Shown here piece after piece: positions 51,287 through 58,164 of a DNA stretch of 58,164 nt. A model generated the notes under the pieces. That model did no database searches. It saw only the letters and a list, made by a program, of their open reading frames with translations, and was not told where the DNA came from. The DNA is from Lentilactobacillus sp. Marseille-Q4993. GTDB lineage: Bacteria > Bacillota > Bacilli > Lactobacillales > Lactobacillaceae. Every line of letters begins with the position of its first letter. Position 1 is the stretch's first letter. The stretch covers positions 1 through 58,164 of the forward strand of contig NZ_CATNVB010000012.1 in assembly GCF_951230165.1 (NCBI RefSeq), in the 5' to 3' direction. The translations under genes were made by a program, and so were the position numbers.

Positions 51287-51349
51287 ATGCAAATTAATAA
51301 CGTTATCCAACTGAATAATACCTATTACTTTTGGTTTTTCGGACAGTGA
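51287..51349 (+). CDS. Aromatic leader peptide of the aminotransferase operon, 20 aa
   Basis: ATG 51287 is preceded by AAGGAG at 51271-51276. The product is MQINNVIQLNNTYYFWFFGQ, where six of seven consecutive residues are aromatic plus one more (Tyr-Tyr-Phe-Trp-Phe-Phe). The stop (51347-51349) lies in the first leader stem. It starts Met-Gln like the leader peptide at 20317-20367. Ribosome stalling at the aromatic run would report charging of tRNA-Tyr, -Phe and -Trp. Confidence 0.85.
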   Translation: MQINNVIQLNNTYYFWFFGQ

Positions 51350-51470
51350 TCTGTTAAGCCAAAAGCATTTTACGATGCAAAAGGCCCCGCAGATCACTTA
51401 GCTGACTGCGGGGGATAATACCGAGAGTAATTACCTTCCCAGTCAGTTTCCGTTGACTGGGATTTTTTTA
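51345..51470 (+). promoter_or_regulatory. Transcription attenuator of the aminotransferase operon
   Basis: AGTGATCTG (51345-51353), which includes the leader stop codon, pairs with CAGATCACT (51390-51398). CCCCGCAG (51385-51392) pairs with CTGCGGGG (51406-51413). The two stems overlap at 51390-51392, so they exclude each other. A terminator TCCCAGTCA/TGACTGGGA (51437-51462) with seven T follows directly before the gene. The position of the stalled ribosome should choose between them. Confidence 0.75.
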
Positions 51471-51488
51471 TGGAAAGGGAGAACTACT

Positions 51489-52676
51489 ATGACAAAGGAT
51501 TTATCAGCGATTATGAACCATGGCATTACGGAGATTCAACCATCTTCGATTTTGGCTTTCAACCAGGAGATTTCGTCAATTGAAGGTATTATCAAACTAA
51601 CTTTGGGGGAGCCAGACTGCAACACCCCCGATCACGTTAAGCAAGCTGCTATCAAGGCAATTGAGAACAATGACAGCCATTACACAAATTCGCGGGGAAC
51701 CATCGAACTTCGCCAAGCAGCCAGCCACTTTTTGAATAAGAAATATGGCTTAGATTATGACCCGACTGATTCTATTATCATCACTGCCGGAGCAACGGGA
51801 TCAATCTACTCTGCCCTAACAGCGATTCTTAATCCAGGAGATTCTGTAATCATTCCAACCCCAATTTTCCCATTCTATATTCCGGTAACTAAAATCAATG
51901 GTGGTAATCCAATCTTTGTGGATACTTCTGATGATGGGTTTATTTTGACCCCAGAAAAACTTGAGAAAGCGATTGAGGATTCAAACGGAACGGCCAAGGC
52001 AATCATCCTTAACTTCCCAACGAACCCAACCGGAGTTACATACAGTAAGGACGACCTTGAAAAACTAGCCGCTGTTTTGAAGAAACACGATATTTTTGTA
52101 TTAAGTGATGAAATCTACAGCGAATTAACTTATGAAGGTACCCACACTTCAATGGGAACCATCCTTCCAGACCAAACGCTTGTAATTAGTGGCGTTTCTA
52201 AATCTCATGCTATGACTGGTTGGCGAATTGGATTTATCTGTGGACCCGCTCCAATCATCAATGAAATTGCCAAGGTCAGCGAGTTTACGATTACTTCACC
52301 AACTGCTAATGCCCAGGCGGCAGCTACTGAAGCCCTTGAAAACGGAATGGATGATGCGTTGCCAATGAAAGAAGAATATCGTAAGCGACGTGATTTACTA
52401 GTTAAGGGGCTTGCCGAGGCAGGGTTTACTTGTCCTACTCCTAAGGGAGCGTTCTACGTATTTGCTAAGATTCCTACTTTTCTAACCCAGAATAGTGATC
52501 AGTTCTGTCATGAACTTGCCCATGAGGCAAAGGTTGCTTTGATCCCCGGTTCATCATTTGGCCTTGGTGGTGAGGGGCACGTTCGAATCAGTTATGCAGC
52601 TAGTGAGGAAGATTTAACCGAAGCCGTTAAGCGAATTAAAAAATATGTCAACGAAAAGCAGGGGGTTACACCATGA
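51489..52676 (+). CDS. araT: Aromatic amino-acid aminotransferase (class I PLP)
   Basis: The start is ATG 51489 (MTKDLSAIM) after AGGGAG, giving 395 residues. Class I aminotransferase parts are LTLGEPDCNTPDHV, the cofactor region ITAGATGSIYSALTAIL, LNFPTNPTGVTY, DEIYSELTYEG and the PLP lysine in SGVSKSHAMTGWRIGF, then R in GHVRISYAAS. The leader peptide indicates aromatic substrates. It is coupled to the next gene by ATGA overlap. It could make Phe and Tyr from keto acids or run in reverse to phenylpyruvate. Confidence 0.9.
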   Translation: MTKDLSAIMNHGITEIQPSSILAFNQEISSIEGIIKLTLGEPDCNTPDHVKQAAIKAIENNDSHYTNSRGTIELRQAASHFLNKKYGLDYDPTDSIIITAGATGSIYSALTAILNPGDSVIIPTPIFPFYIPVTKINGGNPIFVDTSDDGFILTPEKLEKAIEDSNGTAKAIILNFPTNPTGVTYSKDDLEKLAAVLKKHDIFVLSDEIYSELTYEGTHTSMGTILPDQTLVISGVSKSHAMTGWRIGFICGPAPIINEIAKVSEFTITSPTANAQAAATEALENGMDDALPMKEEYRKRRDLLVKGLAEAGFTCPTPKGAFYVFAKIPTFLTQNSDQFCHELAHEAKVALIPGSSFGLGGEGHVRISYAASEEDLTEAVKRIKKYVNEKQGVTP

Positions 52677-53698
52677 AAATTTTGATGTATAACACACGGG
52701 ATGATGAGAAAGCCGCGATTAAGCAGTGGGTGGCGGACAATAATATTCAAGTTGATATGAATGATGTGCCACTAAGTGATGAAACCGCTAAGCTGGCGGC
52801 TGGATACGATGGAATTATTACTCAGCAACACGGTTCAATTGGTAGTGAGCAAGTATATAAAACACTAAGCTCATTAGGAATCAAACAAATTGGCCTGCGA
52901 ATTACTGGGTTTGAGATTGTCGACCTTGAGTTGGCAACTAAGTATGGTTTGAAAGTAACTAACGTACCGGCTTACTCACCAAGATCCGTTGGGGAATTAG
53001 TATTAGCCCATACAATGTGGTTGGTTCGCCACATGGGGGTTGTTTCTGAGCGGGAAAAGGTCGGTGACTTCACGTGGACCGGAATTCAATCCCGTGAAAT
53101 TCATGATTTGACCGTTGGAATTATTGGGGTTGGTAAGATTGGTAGCGCCGTGGCTCGACTATTTAATGCGTTAGGGGCCAAAATAATTGCGGCTGACCCT
53201 ATCAAAAGACCTGAGATTAGTGATATTGTTGAATATGTTAGCCATGAGGAGGTGTTCAGGACTGCAGATGTTGTCACGTTACATACCCCATTAACCGAAG
53301 AAACCCACCATATGATCAACGAACGGACCCTTTCGCTAATGAAACCGACCGCATTTCTAATCAACGCTTCCCGCGGCCCAGTTATCGATACTCCCGCCTT
53401 GCTAGCAGCCCTTAAATCGGGTGAAATTGCTGGGGCTGCCCTAGACACGTTTGAGGGTGAACAAACAGTTGTCAATCAAGACCTTACCGAGACCGGATTG
53501 AATGATCCAGTGTTGAAAGAATTGTTTGCCATGCCAAACGTAAATGTTAGTCCCCATATTGGCTTTTACACTGATGTTGCTGTGTCCAATATGATTACCA
53601 TTTCGTTGGATAATGTGGTCTTGATTTTGAAAGGGAATGGAGATGGCCATCTGGTTAATCCAGCGGTATTGAATAGGGGAGAAGTAGTAACAAAGTAG
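52673..53698 (+). CDS. D-2-hydroxyacid dehydrogenase
   Basis: A 341-residue NAD-dependent dehydrogenase of the D-lactate/D-hydroxyisocaproate type. The NAD-binding motif is VGIIGVGKIGSAVARLFNALG (about residues 146-165). Catalytic arginine, glutamate and histidine are in NASRGPVIDT, DTFEGEQ and NVSPHIGFYTD. Its ATG overlaps the aminotransferase stop (ATGA). Together the pair can convert phenylalanine to D-phenyllactate, an antifungal product of lactobacilli. Whether its preferred substrate is aromatic is not proved by sequence. Confidence 0.9.
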   Translation: MKILMYNTRDDEKAAIKQWVADNNIQVDMNDVPLSDETAKLAAGYDGIITQQHGSIGSEQVYKTLSSLGIKQIGLRITGFEIVDLELATKYGLKVTNVPAYSPRSVGELVLAHTMWLVRHMGVVSEREKVGDFTWTGIQSREIHDLTVGIIGVGKIGSAVARLFNALGAKIIAADPIKRPEISDIVEYVSHEEVFRTADVVTLHTPLTEETHHMINERTLSLMKPTAFLINASRGPVIDTPALLAALKSGEIAGAALDTFEGEQTVVNQDLTETGLNDPVLKELFAMPNVNVSPHIGFYTDVAVSNMITISLDNVVLILKGNGDGHLVNPAVLNRGEVVTK

Positions 53699-53756
53699 AA
53701 AGAGGAATATATGTTTGCAAAGTTTTTGAAAATTGTATGTCCTTTTTCAAAATAGA

Positions 53757-53786
53757 TTGACTTTAGCAATACTCAAAGATTAAAAT
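53757..53786 (+). promoter_or_regulatory. Promoter of the amino-acid permease
   Basis: TTGACT (53757-53762), 18-bp spacer and TAAAAT (53781-53786), 46 bp before the gene. Confidence 0.55.
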
Positions 53787-53831
53787 TAAACTCATAGATT
53801 CTAATTATAATTTAATATTGGAGGACACCTT

Positions 53832-55241
53832 ATGTCTTTAGGTTCAAGAATTTTCCGTCGGGAAAAATTAGACAGGTACCTTGAAACGGATAAAAAATTC
53901 GGAAAAACCATGACGGCTATCGATTTGATTTCACTAGGAATCGGTGCTGTTATCGGAACGGGAATTTTCATTCTCCCAGGAACAGTTGCTGCAACAAAAG
54001 CTGGTCCCGGAATCATCGTATCTTTCATTTTAGCTGCTATTATTTGTTCGACCGCTGCGATGTGTTACGCCGAGTTTGCTTCTGCCTTGCCAGTTGCGGG
54101 AAGTGCGTACTCATACGGAAACCTAGTTTTCGGTGAAATCATCGGCTGGGTACTTGGTTGGGCACTTATTTTGGAATACGTGTTGGCGGTTGCGACCGTT
54201 TCTAGTGCTTGGGGAGCATACTTTAAGTCTTTCTTGGCCGGATTCCATATCAACATTCCTAATGCAATCGTTGGTCCGTTTGATCCCGCAAAGGGAACGT
54301 ACGGAAACTGGATTGCAATAATCATCGTAATTCTGATTTCGGCGATGTTGAATCACGGGGTTCACTCGTCAGTTCGAATCAATAATTTCATTGTTTTGGT
54401 CAAGATTGCCATCATCGTTTTGTTCATTGTGGTTGGAGCATTCTTTGTTAAACCAACTAACTGGCACCCATTCTTACCATTCGGAAACGCCGGAATCCTT
54501 CATGGGGCAGCGGCCGTCTTCTTTGCTTACTTAGGTTTTGATGCGGTTTCTGGCTCGGCGGCCGAGGTTAAGAATCCAGGTAAGAACATGCCAATTGGAA
54601 TTATTGGGACGTTAGTCATTGCGACCGTTCTCTACGTTGGGGTTTCAATTGTACTGACTGGGATGGTTCCATTTACTAAGTTGAACGTTTCTGATCCGGT
54701 TGCGTTTGCACTCAACATGGTTCACCAAAGCTGGATTGCCGGCATTATCTCACTAGGAGCCCTTGCCGGAATGTTCACCATGATGGTAACAATGATTTAC
54801 TCATCATCAAGATTGATTTATTCAATTGGCCGTGATGGTTTGCTACCTAAGTTCTTGGGTAAAATCGATAAAAAGGGAACTCCTAAAAATAGTATGATTA
54901 CCATTACGATTCTGATTGCCTTCTTAGGTGGATTTGTTCCACTTGATCAGTTGGCAAACTTGGTTAATATCGGAACTCTAATTGCTTTCTTGTTTGTATC
55001 AATTGGAATTATTCCGTTAAGAAAGAACAAGGATATCGACAATTCGAAGGACTACAAGGTACCTTTCTACCCGGTAATGCCAATCGTATCAGCGTTGCTA
55101 TGCATCTTAATGCTAACTCAATTACCATTGGAAACTTGGATTGCATCACTGATTTGGTTTGCATTTGGCCTAATTCTTTACTTCTCATACGGAGTTAAGC
55201 ACAGTCGCTTAAATGACCCAGACAAGGTGGTTGAGGAATAA
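53832..55241 (+). CDS. APC-family amino-acid permease, YfnA/CAT-like
   Basis: A 469-residue membrane protein with about 12 helices. The CAT-type features are GIGAVIGTGIFILPGTVAAT, GPGIIVSFILAAIICSTAAM, AEFASALPVAGSAYSYGNLV and FFAYLGFDAVSGSAAEVKNP. It probably takes up amino acids; proximity to the aromatic aminotransferase operon makes aromatic or branched substrates possible but not shown. GGAGG precedes ATG 53832, and the hairpin at 55249 closes the unit. Confidence 0.9.
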   Translation: MSLGSRIFRREKLDRYLETDKKFGKTMTAIDLISLGIGAVIGTGIFILPGTVAATKAGPGIIVSFILAAIICSTAAMCYAEFASALPVAGSAYSYGNLVFGEIIGWVLGWALILEYVLAVATVSSAWGAYFKSFLAGFHINIPNAIVGPFDPAKGTYGNWIAIIIVILISAMLNHGVHSSVRINNFIVLVKIAIIVLFIVVGAFFVKPTNWHPFLPFGNAGILHGAAAVFFAYLGFDAVSGSAAEVKNPGKNMPIGIIGTLVIATVLYVGVSIVLTGMVPFTKLNVSDPVAFALNMVHQSWIAGIISLGALAGMFTMMVTMIYSSSRLIYSIGRDGLLPKFLGKIDKKGTPKNSMITITILIAFLGGFVPLDQLANLVNIGTLIAFLFVSIGIIPLRKNKDIDNSKDYKVPFYPVMPIVSALLCILMLTQLPLETWIASLIWFAFGLILYFSYGVKHSRLNDPDKVVEE

Positions 55242-55248
55242 TAAAATA

Positions 55249-55283
55249 AAACGGAAACCAAACATTTGGTTTCCGTTTTCTTA
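55249..55283 (+). terminator. Terminator of the permease
   Basis: AAAACGGAAACCAAA (55249-55263) and its exact complement (55266-55280). Confidence 0.95.
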
Positions 55284-55380
55284 TATGTTCGATTGCGAGC
55301 AATCAAATTAATAGACTTGCCCTCCTAAATAACATATCATGAAAGCGTTAACCGATAGGGAAAATATGGAGGGATTTTAG

Positions 55381-55806
55381 ATGACAGTTGAAGGCTCACT
55401 TTACCATACAGAAATTGTTAACGAAAAAGGATTAACAGGTCAAAGCTACGTTCGGGGAAACGAAGGCTTGGCTCTTGGAGTAAGTAGTTCACTTCTAGAG
55501 GGACCAGGAACTAATCCTGAGCAGTTCATTGGATTTGCGCTTAGCACCTGTTTTAACGCCACAATTGGCTTAGTTGAAGGCCAACATAAGTTAAAGCATG
55601 ATAGTGTTATTCACACAGGAGTTGATATTCTTAAAGATACTAAGGGATATAAATTCATCGTTCGTTGTGAAATCCTATTCCACGAATTGGATAACGCAAC
55701 AGCTCAGCAAATGGTTGATGAGGCGTTAGACCAATGCCCAGTTGCAAAACTATTGAAGGCAAATGAAAACGTAACGTTTGAAATTGTGGATCAATTCTCA
55801 TTCTAA
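55381..55806 (+). CDS. OsmC/Ohr-family peroxide reductase
   Basis: A 141-residue cytosolic thiol peroxidase of the Ohr/OsmC type. The two redox cysteines are C57 in ALSTCFNATIGLV and C119 in EALDQCPVAKLL. It reduces organic hydroperoxides. GGAGG precedes ATG 55381. It is followed after its own terminator by an OhrR-like regulator, the classic ohr-ohrR pairing. The palindrome seen before ohrR is not found upstream of this gene. Confidence 0.9.
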   Translation: MTVEGSLYHTEIVNEKGLTGQSYVRGNEGLALGVSSSLLEGPGTNPEQFIGFALSTCFNATIGLVEGQHKLKHDSVIHTGVDILKDTKGYKFIVRCEILFHELDNATAQQMVDEALDQCPVAKLLKANENVTFEIVDQFSF

Positions 55807-55818
55807 TAATTCAGACTA

Positions 55819-55850
55819 AGCAAGTAGCCTAAAGTGCTACTTGTTTTTTT
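55819..55850 (+). terminator. Terminator of the OsmC-like gene
   Basis: CAAGTAGC/GCTACTTG stem with a seven-base loop and seven T. Its T-run overlaps the -35 of the next promoter (TTGTTT 55841-55846, TATAAT 55863-55868). Confidence 0.9.
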
Positions 55851-55874
55851 AATTCCTGTGAGTATAATTAAAAC

Positions 55875-55890
55875 CAATCGCACACGATTG
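55875..55890 (+). promoter_or_regulatory. Palindromic operator before ohrR
   Basis: CAATCG-CACA-CGATTG is a perfect palindrome located at the expected transcription start of the ohrR promoter. A related site lies at 56371-56386. Confidence 0.65.
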
Positions 55891-55904
55891 AATGGAGGGA
55901 TGAC

Positions 55905-56345
55905 TTGATACCGAAGGATATGCAACTGGCTAATCAGCTTTGTTTCTCAGTTTATAACGCCAACCGATTGTTTAATAAGTTTTACCAAAAAGCACTCAGT
56001 GATTTCGATCTGACGTACCCGCAGTATGTGGTGTTGCTGGCATTATGGGAAGAGGACAACCAATCGCTTCATGAGCTTGGCCAAAAGCTGGATTTGGAAA
56101 GTAATACCTTGACGCCACTGCTTAAGCGACTTGAAAAAGCTGGTTGGGTAATTAGGCATCGCGACGAAAACGACCGGCGCCAGTTAATCGTTAGTCTGAC
56201 TGAATCTGGAATTACCAATAAGGATAACGTGTACAGGGCAATTTCAAATTGTGTTGGTAATGAAGCATTTAATGTCAAGCAATATCAAGAAGCTCTAAAA
56301 ATGAATGATCAGTTGATAGCTGAACTAACGGATCTACTCAAGTAA
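55905..56345 (+). CDS. ohrR: OhrR-like MarR-family redox regulator
   Basis: A 146-residue winged-helix regulator from TTG 55905 (GGAGGG upstream). OhrR features are the reactive cysteine C13 in ANQLCFSVYNANRLFNKFYQ, LTYPQYVVLLALWEEDN, and the DNA-binding part LGQKLDLESNTLTPLLKRLE with the wing RHRDENDRRQLIVSLT. Oxidised OhrR releases its operator. Palindromes precede both this gene and the flavoprotein gene downstream, so it probably represses itself and that gene. Confidence 0.9.
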   Translation: MIPKDMQLANQLCFSVYNANRLFNKFYQKALSDFDLTYPQYVVLLALWEEDNQSLHELGQKLDLESNTLTPLLKRLEKAGWVIRHRDENDRRQLIVSLTESGITNKDNVYRAISNCVGNEAFNVKQYQEALKMNDQLIAELTDLLK

Positions 56346-56370
56346 AGTGGAACCGTTTCTTTTACACAAA

Positions 56371-56386
56371 CAATCGTGCACGACCA
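56371..56386 (+). promoter_or_regulatory. Second OhrR-like operator, before the flavoprotein gene
   Basis: CAATCGTGCACGACCA shares CAATCG and CACGA with 55875-55890 and holds the palindrome TCGTGCACGA (56374-56383). Confidence 0.55.
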
Positions 56387-56406
56387 AATAAGTGGAGGTA
56401 ATCCAA

Positions 56407-57756
56407 ATGAACTATGACGTAATTTTTATTGGTAGTGGCCATGCAAGTTGGCACGCAGCGGTGACCTTGAGTCAGTCTGGTAAGAAGGTGGCAATCGTTG
56501 AGGAAGACACAATTGCTGGCACTTGTACGAATTATGGCTGTGATGCCAAAATATTATTGGACGGCCCATTTGAAATGAAGGATCAGCTAAGCCAATACCC
56601 AGATATTATTGAAGGTGACGTTTCAATTAATTGGCCGAACCTAATGAATTACAAACGCCAAATCATCAATCCGTTACCAGATATACTTGAAAATCTGTTT
56701 GTTAACGTTGGCATTGATGTTATTCGGGGCCACGGTAAGCTGGTTGATGCCCATACGGTCAAAGTCAATCAGGATAACTACACAACGGAGAATATTGTGG
56801 TTGCCACTGGTGAGGATTCCCGGAGACTCGATATTCCAGGTAGCGAATACATGAATAACAGCCGTGATTTCTTGAATATTAGTGAAATGCCAAAACGGAT
56901 CACGTTTGTTGGTGCCGGAATTATTTCCCTTGAATTTGCATCAATGGCTATTCAATTAGGCAGTGAGGTAACCGTAGTTGAGTTTGGTGACCGTGCGCTT
57001 GCTAACTTTTATGATGAGTACGTAGATAAGGCAGTTGCTAAATTAGAGAAGCTTGGGGTTAAGTTTATATTTAACGCATCAGTTACCGAGGTTGATAAAA
57101 TCGATAATGATTTGACTGTTAAACTAAACTCTGGTGAATCATTTGCTGCTGATTATGTATTGGATGCTACTGGTAGAACGCCAAATGTTGATGGCATTGG
57201 TTTGGAAGACCTAGGAATCGAGTTTTCCAATCGTGGCATCAAGGTTGATGATCATTTGAGGACAAATGTACCATCCGTCTATGCCAGTGGTGACGTCCTG
57301 GATAAGCCTCAGGGGAAGTTGACACCAACTGCAACCTTCGAATCTAACTATATTGCAACTCAAATTTTGGGTGACCCAGCTGCAATTGACTATTCAGTTG
57401 TTCCATCGGTGGTATTTACATTACCTAGAATTTCCCAAGTTGGGGTAACCGTGGCTGAAGCTAAGCAAGATGAAACCAAATATGCGGTTGCTAAGGTTGA
57501 ATACGGCAAGCAAATGTTATTCCAACAAAAGAATGAACTGGATGCGGAGTTCACCGTTATTGTTGACCGGGAATCTAAACTGATTGTTGGGGCAACGATT
57601 TATGGTAACGAAGCTGCTGACTTAATCAACTTCTTTACACTAATTATTAACCAAAAATTGACAGCTAATCAGATTAATCAGATGATTTTTGCTTTTCCTA
57701 GTACAACGAGTGGAATTGTGAGTTTATTGACGTCAACGTTGTTGATGATGAAGTAA
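56407..57756 (+). CDS. Glutathione reductase-like flavoprotein lacking the C-terminal His-Glu pair
   Basis: The start is ATG 56407 after AGTGGAGG, giving 449 residues; the GTG at 56392 would include the ribosome site. FAD-binding GSGHASWHAA near the start is followed by the redox pair C40 and C45 in AGTCTNYGCDAK. A second dinucleotide-binding fold is VGAGIISLEFASMA. YASGDVLDKPQGKLTPTA is the FAD segment. The last part reads IFAFPSTTSGIV, where classical enzymes have HPT-x-x-E, so the catalytic base is missing. Control by OhrR suggests a peroxide-linked reductase with an unknown thiol or other partner. Confidence 0.85.
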   Translation: MNYDVIFIGSGHASWHAAVTLSQSGKKVAIVEEDTIAGTCTNYGCDAKILLDGPFEMKDQLSQYPDIIEGDVSINWPNLMNYKRQIINPLPDILENLFVNVGIDVIRGHGKLVDAHTVKVNQDNYTTENIVVATGEDSRRLDIPGSEYMNNSRDFLNISEMPKRITFVGAGIISLEFASMAIQLGSEVTVVEFGDRALANFYDEYVDKAVAKLEKLGVKFIFNASVTEVDKIDNDLTVKLNSGESFAADYVLDATGRTPNVDGIGLEDLGIEFSNRGIKVDDHLRTNVPSVYASGDVLDKPQGKLTPTATFESNYIATQILGDPAAIDYSVVPSVVFTLPRISQVGVTVAEAKQDETKYAVAKVEYGKQMLFQQKNELDAEFTVIVDRESKLIVGATIYGNEAADLINFFTLIINQKLTANQINQMIFAFPSTTSGIVSLLTSTLLMMK

Positions 57757-57759
57757 TGA

Positions 57760-58164
57760 GGTTCTACAATATCTGTTGTTGGTGATAGATTTTTCTATCA
57801 CTGATAGCAGATTTTTTGTATATTCTAAAGGTACACAAAAACGGAGACCCTCCGTTTTAAACCACCCTACTAAAAGCGTTCAAAGAAAGGACTCCGCATG
57901 GATAATATTAGCAAAGATTTATTAAATATAAAAGATGAAAATATAACTTTGATTGATAGTTCGGTTGGTAATGATGGTGTGACTAGGATTCAAGCTACGC
58001 TTGATTATGTTCCTAAGGCTTGTGAACACTGTGGAAGTGTTAATGAAGGTCAAATAACCAAATATGGTTGGCGGAAGACAACCGTCCGGTATCCACGAGC
58101 GATTGGAAGCACAGTGATTTTAATCTTGAAACGCCGTTATTTCTGTTGTAAAGAAGATGCTGGT
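57760..58164 (+). mobile_element. Left part of an ISL3-family insertion sequence, cut by the window end
   Basis: The likely left terminal repeat starts at about 57760 (GGTTCTACAATATCTGTTG), only three bases beyond the flavoprotein stop. It is followed by small palindromes (CTATCACTGATAG, ACGGAGACCCTCCGT) and the transposase gene at 57898. The right end lies outside. Confidence 0.75.
57898..58164 (+). CDS. ISL3-family transposase, N-terminal 89 residues
   Basis: From ATG 57898 (AAAGGAC upstream) the frame is open to the window end. It begins MDNISKDLLNIKDENI and has the N-terminal zinc-binding module CEHCGS and RRYFCC typical of ISL3 transposases, with KYGWRK-type basic residues between. It continues past the last base, so the catalytic DDE part cannot be seen. 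Confidence 0.88.
   Translation, partial: MDNISKDLLNIKDENITLIDSSVGNDGVTRIQATLDYVPKACEHCGSVNEGQITKYGWRKTTVRYPRAIGSTVILILKRRYFCCKEDAG

Overview
The window looks like chromosome of a heterofermentative lactic acid bacterium (Lactobacillaceae; genus not fixed from sequence alone). The grounds are a full-length phosphoketolase with highly expressed codon use, a malolactic enzyme locus (mleR / mleS-mleP), a standalone class II fumarase, NRAMP and APC transporters typical of lactobacilli, AGGAGG-type ribosome sites with frequent TTG starts, and T-box and leader-peptide control. No rRNA, tRNA or CRISPR array was found.

Layout. 1-9300 is an accessory, decaying region: two copies of a convergent pair (helveticin J-like gene facing an exported-protein gene), two membrane-tailed XRE regulators, several very small membrane proteins (42, 43, 51 and 53 aa), a frameshifted paralogue of one of them, and transposase and P-type ATPase scraps. 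9443-14680 holds housekeeping genes (aldo/keto reductase, fumC, HD hydrolase, M50-like protease, ybaK, GntR regulator). 14769-15575 is a gene-free repeat block with three tandem 53-bp units and two inverted partial copies in front of phosphoketolase (15576-17966). 18047-23506 is aromatic metabolism: aroF-aroB behind a leader-peptide attenuator, and trpE-trpG behind a T-box with a probable UGG specifier, then ahpC under two PerR-like boxes. 23571-28654 carries an amidase and the malolactic locus. 28748-30349 holds two paralogous lysine-rich exported proteins. 30550-33157 is a lower-ligand B12 salvage operon (cblT-cblS-cobS-cobC). 33217-49859 is mostly transport and stress genes (MacB-like ABC exporter, mntH-usp, MFS pump, gabD, zinc-type lipoprotein, Amt, two APC permeases), with a pseudouridine synthase, a second usp and lplA. 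50400-50592 is a free-standing structured RNA that I cannot assign. 51226-53698 is a second operon with an aromatic leader peptide, encoding an aromatic-type aminotransferase and a D-2-hydroxyacid dehydrogenase. 53832-57756 has an amino-acid permease and an Ohr/OhrR/flavoprotein peroxide cluster. An ISL3-family element begins at about 57760 and runs off the end.

How it fits together. Three separate RNA devices in 31 kb sense aromatic amino-acid supply: a Phe/Tyr/Trp leader on shikimate entry, a Trp T-box on anthranilate synthase, and a Tyr/Phe/Trp-rich leader on transamination and keto-acid reduction. The last operon should make or recycle aromatic amino acids and can also drain phenylpyruvate-type acids to hydroxy acids such as phenyllactate. 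This coordinated aromatic regulon and the unassigned RNA at 50.4 kb are the best candidates for undescribed biology. The duplicated helveticin-like cassette and the small-peptide locus at 5.1-5.7 kb are the best candidates in the accessory part.
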